Counted from the first letter of the stretch, positions 36,437 to 45,680 are shown. The stretch is DNA of 64,000 nucleotides from Phycisphaera sp. (GCA_016125285.1 WGMA01000024.1:62001-126000), one strand, 5' to 3'. Notes: generated by a model not told the origin, from the letters alone. Program-made: numbers and translations.

Positions 36437-37848
36437 TTCCCAACCCCCTCTTCGTTCATTGTACAGGTTACCGTCATGCCGGCGCCTGGTTTTGATGTAA
36501 AGTTCAGACTCGCGCCGATGAGGCTCGCGCGGTGTCGGATCAGGCGCAGGCCCATGCCCTCGGCGTGAATCGGGTATTTCGCCATGCCGACGCCCGAGTC
36601 GCGCACCTGCATCCGCACGTGGCCGTCCGGGCGATCGAGCGTAATCGTGATGCGATCCGCCTTGCTGTGCTTGATCGCGTTGTTGACCGCCTCGCGGGCG
36701 ATCAGGAACAGGTTCGTCGCCAGGTTCGTGTCGTTGACCTCGACCTCCGGATCGTGGCGCACCACACAGCGGATGCCGAAACGCGTGCGCGTCTCGTCCG
36801 CCAGGTTGTTCAACGCCGCGATCAGGCTGTCGTCGAGCACCTGCACCGGGCACATCCCGCGCGCCAGCTCACGCACCTGCGACAGCGTCGTCTTCGCGAG
36901 CTCCGCAAGATTCCCGGCGTATTCGGATTCGTCGGTGCCCGCGCACTTCTGCTGCAGACGCTGGCACATGAACGCCAGCCCGGTGAGCTGCTGGCCGATG
37001 CCGTCATGCAACTCCTGGCCGATGTGTCGGCGTTCGTTGTCGGCCGCCTCGGCGAGCTGACGCTGCAGCGCGCGACGCTGCGTGGTGTCGCGCAGCGTCG
37101 CGACGACCAGCTGGCCGGACTCGTGGTGATACGGGCTGAGGTTGATCTCGACGGGGATGCGTCGGCCGTCGCGTGCGACGATCTGCACGTCCTCCGACAC
37201 GCCGATCGTCTTCGCCTCGCCCGAGCGGACCTGCGTGACGCAGTGCTCGCGGAAGTCCTGCCGCAGCTCCGGCGCGACCAGCTGTTCAACGCCCTGGCCG
37301 ATCAGGTCCGAGCGCGGACAACCGAACAGCCGCTCGGCCCGCGCGTTGACCATGCGGACCACGCCGTCGTCACCCAGCACAACGATCGCATCGGGCCCGA
37401 CCTCGAACAGGTCCTGGAACCGCCGCTCGGCCCGCTCGATCGCGAAGCTGATCGAACGCTCCAGCAGGGCCGGACCGATGTCGTGCTCGATGAGCAGGCT
37501 CTTGTCCAGGTAGTCGGTTGCGCCGTTGCGCAGCGCCCGCGTGGCGAGGTCGGCGTCGGCCTGACCGGTCAGCAGGATCAGCGGAGTCGTAAGCTGCCGC
37601 TGCCGTGTTTCCTTGAGCAGTTCCAGGCCGTTCTTAGCGCCGAGACGATAGTCGATCAGGCCCACGTCGTAGTCGGACTGGCGTAACGCTTCGCGGCCCT
37701 CGTCGTAGGTCCGCGCCCATCGCAGGTCGACGCGGCCGTCCAACGCCTGCTCGAGCATGCCGCGAACGAGCATGTAATGCGCCTCGTCATCTTCGACAAG
37801 CACAACCTGCATCACCCTCGTCGCGTCGCTGGACATGGTCATTAACAT
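36433..37848 (-). CDS. REC-PAS-HisKA_3 sensor histidine kinase (NarX-like)
   Basis: 471 residues, soluble. An N-terminal receiver (about 13-130: VVLVEDDEAH, GLIDYRLGAKNG, ILLTGQAD, DYLDKS) comes before a PAS domain (about 145-260), a HisKA_3 dimerisation domain with phosphoacceptor in HIGQELHDGIGQQL, and HATPase (REAVNNAIKHSKA, VRDSGVGM, GMGLRLIRHRA). A receiver as input implies that another kinase controls it. It overlaps and probably phosphorylates the LuxR regulator that follows. Start is uncertain: ATG 37848, 37842 and 37836 are all in frame, as is TTG 37860. Confidence 0.9.
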   Translation of the reverse strand: MLMTMSSDATRVMQVVLVEDDEAHYMLVRGMLEQALDGRVDLRWARTYDEGREALRQSDYDVGLIDYRLGAKNGLELLKETRQRQLTTPLILLTGQADADLATRALRNGATDYLDKSLLIEHDIGPALLERSISFAIERAERRFQDLFEVGPDAIVVLGDDGVVRMVNARAERLFGCPRSDLIGQGVEQLVAPELRQDFREHCVTQVRSGEAKTIGVSEDVQIVARDGRRIPVEINLSPYHHESGQLVVATLRDTTQRRALQRQLAEAADNERRHIGQELHDGIGQQLTGLAFMCQRLQQKCAGTDESEYAGNLAELAKTTLSQVRELARGMCPVQVLDDSLIAALNNLADETRTRFGIRCVVRHDPEVEVNDTNLATNLFLIAREAVNNAIKHSKADRITITLDRPDGHVRMQVRDSGVGMAKYPIHAEGMGLRLIRHRASLIGASLNFTSKPGAGMTVTCTMNEEGVGK

Positions 37849-37961
37849 GGTATCACCCAAACCGGCGCGTCACGCGCCCAACACTGCCGAACGCGAACTT
37901 ATTTGTTCGCCCGATGTCATTCGCCGCGTGGCGGGAAGTTTGCCGCGCCACGTCGTGCCGT

Positions 37962-38552
37962 CTAAACCGCCGCGCGGTGCGGCTCGATCGCCTCGGCCCG
38001 TCGCAGGATCAGCTCTTCCTCGTGGATCATGTCCTCGACCGTCGCACACACCAGCGCCAGTTCGTCGAGGCTCTGCTGATACGACTCGCCGCAGCGGGAC
38101 GGCGGCGAGAAGCCGCAGGTCATCGTCTGGATCGCGTCGACGTTGCCGAGGATCCGTGCGTGGCTCCGACGGGCTTCGTCGAGCCGGGCTTCGAGCTCGG
38201 CCGCGGAGAACCCGCTCCCCGCCGACGATCGCGACGTCTGTCTCAGCAACGGAAACAGCACGTGCTCGGCGCGGCGGATGTGTGCCACGATCGCGCCGTG
38301 CAGCGTCTCATACGTTTCGAGCAGGTCGTGCAGGTGCGCGTATCGCTGGCCGTCGCGGACCGTCTCCTCGATCAGCAGTCCGCGGACGTGCGGCATCGCG
38401 TGGCTGAGGTAGACGTGGTGAACGCCGACGATGCGATCCATCAGATCGCAAAGCGGCAGGTCACTCCAGTTCGTCTCGCGGGGCGCGTCGCAATACGCGT
38501 CGCGGACGCTCATCGCCGGCAGTTGTTCATGATGGATTCGTTTGTAGTACAT
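37962..38552 (-). CDS. Hemerythrin-like protein, RIC (YtfE/ScdA)-related
   Basis: 196 residues. Histidine/glutamate pattern of a di-iron four-helix bundle: HHVYLSHAMPHVRGLL, LHGAIVAHIRRAEHVLFPLL, ARRSHARILGNVDAIQ and DMIHEEELILRR. The stretch HARILGNVDAIQTMTCGFSPP resembles the RIC family, which repairs iron-sulfur clusters damaged by oxidative or nitrosative stress; the usual N-terminal ScdA domain is absent. GGAG precedes ATG 38552 by about six bases; a start five codons earlier is less likely. It lies about 110 bases upstream of the REC-PAS kinase gene, so it may share regulation with that pair. Confidence 0.82.
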   Translation of the reverse strand: MYYKRIHHEQLPAMSVRDAYCDAPRETNWSDLPLCDLMDRIVGVHHVYLSHAMPHVRGLLIEETVRDGQRYAHLHDLLETYETLHGAIVAHIRRAEHVLFPLLRQTSRSSAGSGFSAAELEARLDEARRSHARILGNVDAIQTMTCGFSPPSRCGESYQQSLDELALVCATVEDMIHEEELILRRAEAIEPHRAAV

Positions 38553-38807
38553 CTCTTCTCCGTTCACCCCCCGTTGATTCCAGCCGCCCCCACCGCGCTA
38601 CACAGCGGCGTTCACGGCTGTACTCCGTCAACCTCATTGTCTGCGGCGCATGGATGCAAAGTAAATCGGACCGACGTGGTTGACCGACTAGGAAGAATGC
38701 CCACTCAACGCGCGCCCCTACGGATGATCCCCTACCACCCCGGTCCCGTCGGCACGCCGCACACCTGATGCAAACATCTTGTTGCGGCACGAATTACATT
38801 TCTACGG

Positions 38808-38813
38808 TATATT
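38808..38813 (+). promoter_or_regulatory. -10 element candidate upstream of the FHA/SpoIIE pair
   Basis: TATATT in an AT-richer patch (GAATTACATTTCTACGG just upstream), 21 bases before the ATG at 38835. No convincing -35 element is visible. The rest of 38553-38834 shows nothing I can support. Confidence 0.3.
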
Positions 38814-38834
38814 GTTGGCGGTGACGGACCCATC

Positions 38835-40511
38835 ATGAGTGGCAACCAAGAACCCGTGCTGAAGCTTCGCACGCCGGACGGGCTGATTACCGAATTCCCT
38901 CTGGTGAGCGATCGCATCACGATCGGCCGATCGTCGAAGAACGACGTTCAGTTGCCGACCGCGGACGTCTCGCGCGTGCACGCCGAACTGGTGCGCGATC
39001 CGACCGGCCAGTGGTGGGTCCGCGATCTGGACAGCGCCGGCGGCACGGAGGTCAACAACGTGCCGATGAGCGAGGCGATGATCACCGGCGCAGACCTCAT
39101 CCGCATCGGACCCTACGAACTGGCGATGACGTCGAGCGAGGGCGTCGACGCGCTGGCGGCTCACCCGCCGCTCGACGGCGCGGCGGCGCTGGCCGACGAC
39201 GCGTCGGACACGCGTGTCAGCGGCCTCGGCGGCGACGGCAAGGCTATCGACGTGATGCACCTGACCGCCGTGCGCGAGTTCGGCACGCGGCTGGTCCAGA
39301 CCAGCGACGTCGGCGAGCGGCTGCGGCTGCTTTGCCGCGTGGTGGTCCGCAAGGAATTCCACGGCACGGCCGCAGTCGTGCTGCGTGTCAAACGCGACGC
39401 CAAGGGGCGCACGCGTCCGCCCGAGCAGCTGTGCGAGCCGCAGCTGGCCAAGCACGGCGGCAAGGTGCCGTACATCTCACGCAGCCTCGTCGACACCGTC
39501 ATGAGCACCGGCCTGCCGTTCATGGCCAAGCAGGGCAAGGCGGACCCGCAGGCCGTGCAGATGACGATGGTCGAGGGCAGCGAGCAGTCGGGCATCGTCG
39601 CGATGGCGTGCCCGCTGCGTGCGGGCGCCAACGAGATCGATCTGCTCTACGCGGTGTTCCCCCGCACCTACGGGGACCCGAGCTGGCTGGTCATCGTGTC
39701 GATGCTGTGCCAGCAGTTCCAGCAGGCCGAGGCGATGCGTAAGGTCGAGGACGCGAAGCGCGCCGAGACGGTCGTCCGCAAGCTGTACGAGCAGGCCCAG
39801 CAGCTGCGGTGGGAGTTCGCGCCGGAGCTGTCGGAGATCGAGGGGCTCGACGTGTCGGTGTTCGCGGAGGTCTGCCCGTGGGTGGGCGGCGACCTGTCCG
39901 ACGTCGTGATCGACGCGAAGGGCAACGTGGTGATCGTCGTCGGCGAGGTCAACGGCACGGGCATCCCCGCGTCGTACCGCGTCGGCTGCGCCAGCGCGAT
40001 GATCCGCTCGTTCCTCAACGCCGGGCTCGATCTCGCCGCGACGCTGACGCACGTCGATCAGCAGGTGAAACAGACGATGCGGTCGAAGTGCGAGGCGCGG
40101 CTGACGTGTGTGTCGTTCAACGTGACGACGGGCCGGTTCGACTGGGCGCTGGCCGGGGGCATGCCGCTGATGCGTGTCGACCGCGACGGCCAGTGCCGCG
40201 CGATCTGCGAGTCCGGCGGCGAGCCGCTGGGGCGCGGGCACGGCGTGATCGAGCGCGGCGAAGGCGAACTGCCACCCGGCGCGGCGCTGCTGCTCTACAG
40301 TGATGGCATGACGAAGATCCCGCCGGGCCTCGAGGGCACGCTGGGCATCGGTCGGCTCTGCGAGCGCGCCGCCTCGATGGTCCAGCACTACGACGACATC
40401 ACCTCCGCGAAGATCATCGCCGAGCTCCGCCGCGCGATCGGCCAGGTGCTCGGCCGCCGCAAGCTGCAGGACGACCAGACTTTGATCCTCGCCCGCCGTC
40501 CGCTACCGTAA
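38835..40511 (+). CDS. FHA-GAF-like-SpoIIE/PP2C protein, catalytic copy
   Basis: 558 residues. FHA domain about 20-100 with GRSS (31-34), SRVHAEL (46-52) and Asn74, the phosphothreonine-binding residues. A GAF-like region covers about 145-300, then an RsbU/SpoIIE PP2C-type phosphatase about 335-555: metal aspartates in GGDLSD (Asp353), YSDG (Asp490) and DDQT. The usual DVSGKG motif is EVNGTG, so one ligand is Glu. It would dephosphorylate serine/threonine on a partner recruited by the FHA domain. It precedes a paralogue by 48 bases, and a Ser/Thr kinase converges on the pair, suggesting a phosphorylation switch. Confidence 0.87.
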   Translation: MSGNQEPVLKLRTPDGLITEFPLVSDRITIGRSSKNDVQLPTADVSRVHAELVRDPTGQWWVRDLDSAGGTEVNNVPMSEAMITGADLIRIGPYELAMTSSEGVDALAAHPPLDGAAALADDASDTRVSGLGGDGKAIDVMHLTAVREFGTRLVQTSDVGERLRLLCRVVVRKEFHGTAAVVLRVKRDAKGRTRPPEQLCEPQLAKHGGKVPYISRSLVDTVMSTGLPFMAKQGKADPQAVQMTMVEGSEQSGIVAMACPLRAGANEIDLLYAVFPRTYGDPSWLVIVSMLCQQFQQAEAMRKVEDAKRAETVVRKLYEQAQQLRWEFAPELSEIEGLDVSVFAEVCPWVGGDLSDVVIDAKGNVVIVVGEVNGTGIPASYRVGCASAMIRSFLNAGLDLAATLTHVDQQVKQTMRSKCEARLTCVSFNVTTGRFDWALAGGMPLMRVDRDGQCRAICESGGEPLGRGHGVIERGEGELPPGAALLLYSDGMTKIPPGLEGTLGIGRLCERAASMVQHYDDITSAKIIAELRRAIGQVLGRRKLQDDQTLILARRPLP

Positions 40512-40559
40512 CGGAATACGGACCGTCCAGTCCCCCTACGGCGCACGTCGAGAACCGCC

Positions 40560-42179
40560 ATGACCGATACCGCCTTCGAATCCGATCGTTACCTCGTCGA
40601 GCTCCGCGGGCCCGAGGACTTCTACCGCAGCACGACCGTCAACACCGACCGCATCACCATCGGCCGATCGAGCTCCAACCAGGTGCAGATCCCCGACGGC
40701 TCGGTCTCGCGGCATCACACCGAGGTGGCGCGAGACGACGACGGTCGGTGGTGGGTGATCGATCTCGGCAGCCAGAACGGCACGTACGTCGACGGCGAAC
40801 GCGTCGAGGGCAAGATGGTGATCGACCAGGGCGACCCGATCCAGATCGAGGGGTTCATCCTGCGGATCCGCCCCGCCGACGACGCCCGCTCGCTGACGAT
40901 GTACGAGACGCGGTCGGACGCCATCCGCCCGCTCGGTCGTGTCGCGCTGCCGCGGATCACCGGCGAGCAGCTCAACGCGCTGATCGACCTCGGCGAGCGT
41001 TTCATCCATCAGCACGACGACGCCGAACGCCAGGCGCACCTGTGCCGCGTGATGATCAGCGACACGCTCGGCGGCATGTACGCCGCGGTGCTGCGGTGCG
41101 AAGTCAGCGACGCGGGGCTCGACAGCGTGGCCGTGTTGCACAAGGCGTCGCGCGACGCCGGGCCCTCCGCCGAACACATCTCCCGCACACTGCTCAATCA
41201 CGTTCTGGCGCACCGGCAGCCGGCCTACGCCACGCAGTCCGGCGACAGCGGCGTGCAGATGACCGTCATCGACCCGAAGCGCAAACAGGCCGCGATCGTC
41301 TGCCCGATCGTCATCGACGAAACCGGCATGACCGTGCTCTACGTCAACTTCCCCGCGGAGCTCGGCGGCGAGGACTGGCTGTCGCTGGCGCACCTGGCGG
41401 TCGACCAGTACCGCCGTGCCGTGGCCGTGTGGGAGCTACGCGTCAAGGAGCAGCGGCAGGCCGTGGCGGAGAACGAGCTGCGGCGTGCGCGGCAGATCCA
41501 GCTGGCGCAGGTCCCGTCCGAGGTGGTGATGCCCGGGCTCGAGGTCGTCGTGGATTTCCAGGCGAACCCGTCGGTCGGCGGCGGGTACATGGACGTGGCG
41601 CGGCTGTCCGACGGGCGGGCGTTGGTGTTCCTCGCCGCGGCGTCGGGCAAGGGACTCGAGGCCGCGCTGTTCACCGTCAGCCTCCACACCTACGTCAACA
41701 CGCAGGTCGAGGGCTACGTGGACCTGCGTGAGTTCATGGGTCGGCTCAACCGCTTCATGTGCCAGAACCTGCCGAGCGGCGCGTTCATCGCGGCGATCGG
41801 CATGATCATCGACCCGCAGTCGGGGCAGATCGAGCACGTGAACTTCGGGCACACGCCGCCGTGGATCATCGACCGCAAGAACCCGCCGGTGCAGCTGCCG
41901 ATGGATCAGCTGCCGCCGCTGGGCATGGAGGTCGAGGCCGAGCCGGTCGTACACGTCGCCCAGCTCGAGCCCGATCAGCTGCTGGCCGCGGTGAGCCGCT
42001 CGCTGCTCGGCGACGACTCGGACACGGGCCAGGTGCTGTCGCGCATCTGGCAGGACGCGGCGCAGCCCGACGTGTACGACTCGGCGGATAAGCTGCTGAG
42101 CGTCATCAAGGCGCCCGGCGACCGCGTCGACGACACGGGCGACATCTACCTGATGTTGATGGAACGCGCGACCGACTGA
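40560..42179 (+). CDS. FHA-GAF-like-SpoIIE paralogue with degenerate phosphatase site
   Basis: 539 residues. FHA domain intact: GRSS (35-38), SRHHTEV (50-56), SQNGTYVDG (71-79). A GAF-like region and the coiled linker (ENELRRARQIQLAQVPSE) precede a SpoIIE fold in which the metal motifs are altered: GGDYxD is GGGYMD (340-345), DVSGKG is AAASGKG (359-365), and the YSDG segment is replaced by AVSRSLLG. Only FGHTPPW and a late DD remain. It probably lacks phosphatase activity and may act as a scaffold or decoy for FHA-bound phosphoproteins (inference). Directly downstream of the apparently active copy; likely one operon. Confidence 0.85.
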   Translation: MTDTAFESDRYLVELRGPEDFYRSTTVNTDRITIGRSSSNQVQIPDGSVSRHHTEVARDDDGRWWVIDLGSQNGTYVDGERVEGKMVIDQGDPIQIEGFILRIRPADDARSLTMYETRSDAIRPLGRVALPRITGEQLNALIDLGERFIHQHDDAERQAHLCRVMISDTLGGMYAAVLRCEVSDAGLDSVAVLHKASRDAGPSAEHISRTLLNHVLAHRQPAYATQSGDSGVQMTVIDPKRKQAAIVCPIVIDETGMTVLYVNFPAELGGEDWLSLAHLAVDQYRRAVAVWELRVKEQRQAVAENELRRARQIQLAQVPSEVVMPGLEVVVDFQANPSVGGGYMDVARLSDGRALVFLAAASGKGLEAALFTVSLHTYVNTQVEGYVDLREFMGRLNRFMCQNLPSGAFIAAIGMIIDPQSGQIEHVNFGHTPPWIIDRKNPPVQLPMDQLPPLGMEVEAEPVVHVAQLEPDQLLAAVSRSLLGDDSDTGQVLSRIWQDAAQPDVYDSADKLLSVIKAPGDRVDDTGDIYLMLMERATD

Positions 42180-42187
42180 TCGATCGA

Positions 42188-45157
42188 TCACGTGATGCGG
42201 TACTTGCCGTACCAGAACATGCCGAAAGCAACGACGCCGCCGACGATCGCCCCGAAGGCTTCGGTCGAGACGTAAGGCACCTCCGGCAAGGGCGCCCAGA
42301 ACGCCAGCAGCATCAGCGCGATGCCCGGGAGCATCTCCAGCGTCAGCCACCGTCCGGGGAAGAACGCAGACACCACCAGCAACAGTCCGGCGAAATACGC
42401 GCCGTGGCTGCTGACGGCCTTGAGCACCGTGTCGGAGACCATGGGGATCTCGACATAGCCCGGCGGCAGGTTCCGTTCGATCGCGGCGTGGGCCTGTTCC
42501 TCCGTCACGATGGTCCGCTGGAACATCCACAGGCCCGCGCAGCCCAGCAGCGTCAGGCCGACGAGCATCCGCAGGCCGCTGCCGAGCAGCAGCTGCTGCA
42601 GCGGGCCGCGTTTGTCGCGCTTGCCAACCTTCGGCCGACGGATGCCGTCCTCGTCCTCGTCGCCGTAGATCGTCTTGACGTGCGTGCCCTTGCCGGCGTC
42701 ACCGACGATGGTCTCCGCACGCGTGTTCATGATCTCGTCGCGCATGAACGCCGCGCCGCCGACGGCCTTCGACGCCAGCTTCTCGGCCTTCTCGCGGATC
42801 TCCGACTCGTCCACGCCCTGCGCACGCAGCCGGTTGCCCTCGAGCTTCTCGAACAGCTCGAACTCCTTCTCCTCGTGCCGCTCGCGCTCGCGCTGGTCGA
42901 TCCACTCCACGAGCCGGTCACGCGACGCGCCGAACTTCGGCCGCGGCTTGCCCTGCTCGTCCTCGCCCCAGCGACGACGAGCCTCGACCATCTCTTCGTA
43001 GCCGAACATCGTCTCGTAGAACTCTTCCCAATACCGCCCGGCGTACTTGCATACGAAGCGGCGCAGCGCGTCCTCCTCCAGGCCCTGAAGACGCATCCCC
43101 TTGAGCATCTCGGAGACCGCGTGCAGGTGCGGCGCGCGCTGCTTCGCGGCCAGGCGGTCGACGCCGAAGTAGAGCCCCAGCGCCACCACCGCCGCGGCGA
43201 TCGTCGCGCCGATCCCCGCGCCGAGCAGGCCCCACGCGTACACCAGCGCCACCATCAGCAGGCTGAAGAACACGCTGACGACCCACTCGTTGAATCCGAA
43301 CGCGAAGACGTACTGCCGGCATCGGCAGAACAGGTAGGTCTTGTCGAACACGCCGCGGACGATGAACCGCATCGCCGCCAGCGCCAGGCCGAACATCACC
43401 ACGCCCGCCGCGCCGCGCGGCGACTCGTGGAACAGCGCCGCGACGACGATCAGCACCAGCGCCGGCAGCGCGTACGCCACGAGCTTGCGGACGCGGACCA
43501 TCGCCGCCGTGTTGAACTTCGCCACGGCCTCCTGCAGTTGCTGCTGATGCTCGTCCTTCGGCGTGAACGGCCCCGACGCGATGCCCAGGAAGTGCTCCAG
43601 CGAGCGGATCACCTCGCGCATGTTGCGGAAGCGGTCCTCCGGGCTCTTGGCCAGCATCTTCTGGATCACCGACGACACGGAGTTGGGCACGCGGTCGACC
43701 ACGGCCTCGGGCGGGACGATCATCTCCGAGCGGTGCTTGGTGATGACCTCCGCCGCGGTGGCGCCCTCGAACACGGGACGGCCGGTCGTCAGCGCGTAGA
43801 ACACGCAGCCGAGCGAGTACACGTCGGCGCGCTCGTCCACGCGTGTGGCGTCGATCGCCTGCTCCGGCGCCATATACGCCGGCGTGCCCATCGTCGCCTC
43901 GGCGTGCGTCACGTTGCTGACCTGCGACAGCTTCGTGCCCCCGCCACCGACGTTGACCGGCTTGAACTTCGATGGCCCCGCCGGGGTCACGCCGCTGATC
44001 ACCGACGGCATCGGCGGCCCCTCGGGCTGCAGCGTCTTGACCAGGCCCAGGTCCGCGACCTTCAGCACGCCCTCGTCGTTGAGGATGAGGTTCTCGGGCT
44101 TCACGTCGCGGTGGATCATGCCGTGGTCGTGCGCGAAGCGAAGCCCGCGTGCGGCCTGGAGGATGTAGCCCGCGGCCTGCTCGACGTCGAGCCGCCCGGT
44201 CTCCTTCAGCACGTCCAGCAAGGTCTTGCCCTTGACGTACTCCATCGAGAAGTACTGCACGCCCTTGTCTTCGCCGATGTCGTAGATCTGCACGATGTTG
44301 TGGTGCGTCAGCTGCGCCGCGGCGTACGCCTCGCGTGTGAAGCGGGCGAGGAACACCGGGTCCTGCGCGTAGCGCTGACGCAGCACCTTGATCGCGACCG
44401 GCCGATCGAGCGAAACCTGGCGGGCGAGATAGACCGCGCCCATGCCGCCACGGCCGAGCTGGTTGATGATCTCGTAGCCGTTGAGCGAACCGGTGAGTTC
44501 CGGTTCGTCGCCGAGCGGCGCCCCGCTGCCCTGGCCCGACGGGAACGTCGGCGCGACCGCGCTGGGCGGGCCGGCGGCGCCCATGCCCGCGCCGGTCGGC
44601 GCTTGGGACATCTGCGGATTGAACGCGGGCTTCTTCGGCGCGGCCGCGGGTGGCGGCGCGACGGGCTGCGGCGGCGCGGTCGGCGCCTGCGAGACCTGCG
44701 GCTTGACGGGCTGCGGCGGAGCCTCCGAAACCTGTGGCTTAACGGGCTGCGACGGCGGCTGCGAGACCTGCGGCTTGTTCGAAAGCTTGCCCGCCGCGAG
44801 GAACCACGGCATGTCACCGTCCACCTCGCCGGCGGCGTCGCCTCCGCCACCACCATCGCCACCGGTGACATACGTCGGCGCGTCGCTCGGCGCCGCCAGC
44901 GGGATCGTGCCGTCGTCTTCCTCTTCGGCCGGGGGCGGCGGCGCGACGGCCTGCTGCAGTTCGGCGCGCGACTTGCCCGTCGACCATTGCTGCGACGGAT
45001 CGTCCGGCACACGCACGTACGCCTTCTGACCGCAACCCTTGCAGACGAAGCTGCGCACGCCCGGCGTCGCCGTGGTCACGGCCAGCCGGTGACTGCAAAA
45101 TGGACATTCGATCTGCAACGCCTTGTCCCCGACGGCGACCTTGGACGCCCCACCCAA
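42188..45157 (-). CDS. Membrane Ser/Thr protein kinase with N-terminal zinc ribbon
   Basis: 989 residues. Zinc ribbon with Cys18, Cys21, Cys39, Cys42; a long Pro/Gln linker with PQVSQ/PQVSE repeats (about 130-190); kinase domain about 229-525 with GRGGMGAVYLA, VAIK Lys258, HRDVKPEN (350-357), DLG in place of DFG (370-372) and APE (431-433). Between DLG and APE lies an insert of about 35 residues, rich in Pro, Gly and Ser. Several membrane helices follow (about 560-680 and near the C terminus) around a charged cytoplasmic region. Start uncertain: TTG 45157 or TTG 45118; no ATG fits the frame. It converges with the FHA/SpoIIE pair (eight bases apart). Confidence 0.88.
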   Translation of the reverse strand: MGGASKVAVGDKALQIECPFCSHRLAVTTATPGVRSFVCKGCGQKAYVRVPDDPSQQWSTGKSRAELQQAVAPPPPAEEEDDGTIPLAAPSDAPTYVTGGDGGGGGDAAGEVDGDMPWFLAAGKLSNKPQVSQPPSQPVKPQVSEAPPQPVKPQVSQAPTAPPQPVAPPPAAAPKKPAFNPQMSQAPTGAGMGAAGPPSAVAPTFPSGQGSGAPLGDEPELTGSLNGYEIINQLGRGGMGAVYLARQVSLDRPVAIKVLRQRYAQDPVFLARFTREAYAAAQLTHHNIVQIYDIGEDKGVQYFSMEYVKGKTLLDVLKETGRLDVEQAAGYILQAARGLRFAHDHGMIHRDVKPENLILNDEGVLKVADLGLVKTLQPEGPPMPSVISGVTPAGPSKFKPVNVGGGGTKLSQVSNVTHAEATMGTPAYMAPEQAIDATRVDERADVYSLGCVFYALTTGRPVFEGATAAEVITKHRSEMIVPPEAVVDRVPNSVSSVIQKMLAKSPEDRFRNMREVIRSLEHFLGIASGPFTPKDEHQQQLQEAVAKFNTAAMVRVRKLVAYALPALVLIVVAALFHESPRGAAGVVMFGLALAAMRFIVRGVFDKTYLFCRCRQYVFAFGFNEWVVSVFFSLLMVALVYAWGLLGAGIGATIAAAVVALGLYFGVDRLAAKQRAPHLHAVSEMLKGMRLQGLEEDALRRFVCKYAGRYWEEFYETMFGYEEMVEARRRWGEDEQGKPRPKFGASRDRLVEWIDQRERERHEEKEFELFEKLEGNRLRAQGVDESEIREKAEKLASKAVGGAAFMRDEIMNTRAETIVGDAGKGTHVKTIYGDEDEDGIRRPKVGKRDKRGPLQQLLLGSGLRMLVGLTLLGCAGLWMFQRTIVTEEQAHAAIERNLPPGYVEIPMVSDTVLKAVSSHGAYFAGLLLVVSAFFPGRWLTLEMLPGIALMLLAFWAPLPEVPYVSTEAFGAIVGGVVAFGMFWYGKYRIT

Positions 45158-45317
45158 ACGCCATCACCAAACTATCATGAACCCGACCCGTGCCGCCAGC
45201 GGCATACGCGAGCGACACTTTCCGCGACTTCGCCCCAAAACCCGCGCGGTGTCAATATAATACGCCAAACGCGTCGGACGTCGACCCGGGAAACGTCACC
45301 GAACCGATTGGGAACCG

Positions 45318-45680
45318 ATGAGTGCGAATAAGATCGTCATGCTGATTGTCGTGTTGGCCCTCGCGTACTGGGCCTACATGAATTTCGGCACGCCGGAAGT
45401 CAAGGTCGAGGTCGACCCCTACGCCAAGGGCAAGTCGATGTTCGACGTCAGCAAGTACGACGAGGCCCTGGCCGCGTATACGCAGGCCCTGAAGGACAAA
45501 CCCGACGACAAGCGCGCCGTCGAGTCGCGATTCAACGTCGCCCGCTGCCTCGAGCAGCTCAAGCGCGACTCCGAAGCCAAGGCCGCGTACAAAGCCTTCG
45601 CCGAGAAGTACCCCAAGCACGAGCTGGCCGACAAGGCACGCAAACGCGTCGAGGCGTACGACCTGCAGAACGTCAAGTAG
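45318..45680 (+). CDS. Small membrane-anchored TPR protein
   Basis: 120 residues. One N-terminal helix (IVMLIVVLALAYWAYMNFG) anchors the protein, followed by two TPR-like units: DVSKYDEALAAYTQALKDKP and RFNVARCLEQLKRDSEAKAAY with KAFAEKYPKHELADKARKRV. The topology suggests a periplasmic or cytoplasmic-face scaffold; no partner is visible. It is divergent from the Ser/Thr kinase gene, sharing a 160-base upstream gap. The stop codon lies inside the left arm of the palindrome at 45677. Confidence 0.8.
   Translation: MSANKIVMLIVVLALAYWAYMNFGTPEVKVEVDPYAKGKSMFDVSKYDEALAAYTQALKDKPDDKRAVESRFNVARCLEQLKRDSEAKAAYKAFAEKYPKHELADKARKRVEAYDLQNVK

Noticed and set aside
42404-45331. Long plus-strand open frame (975 codons) across the Ser/Thr kinase
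   Set aside because: Same reason: low-complexity Arg/His-rich translation opposite a clear kinase.
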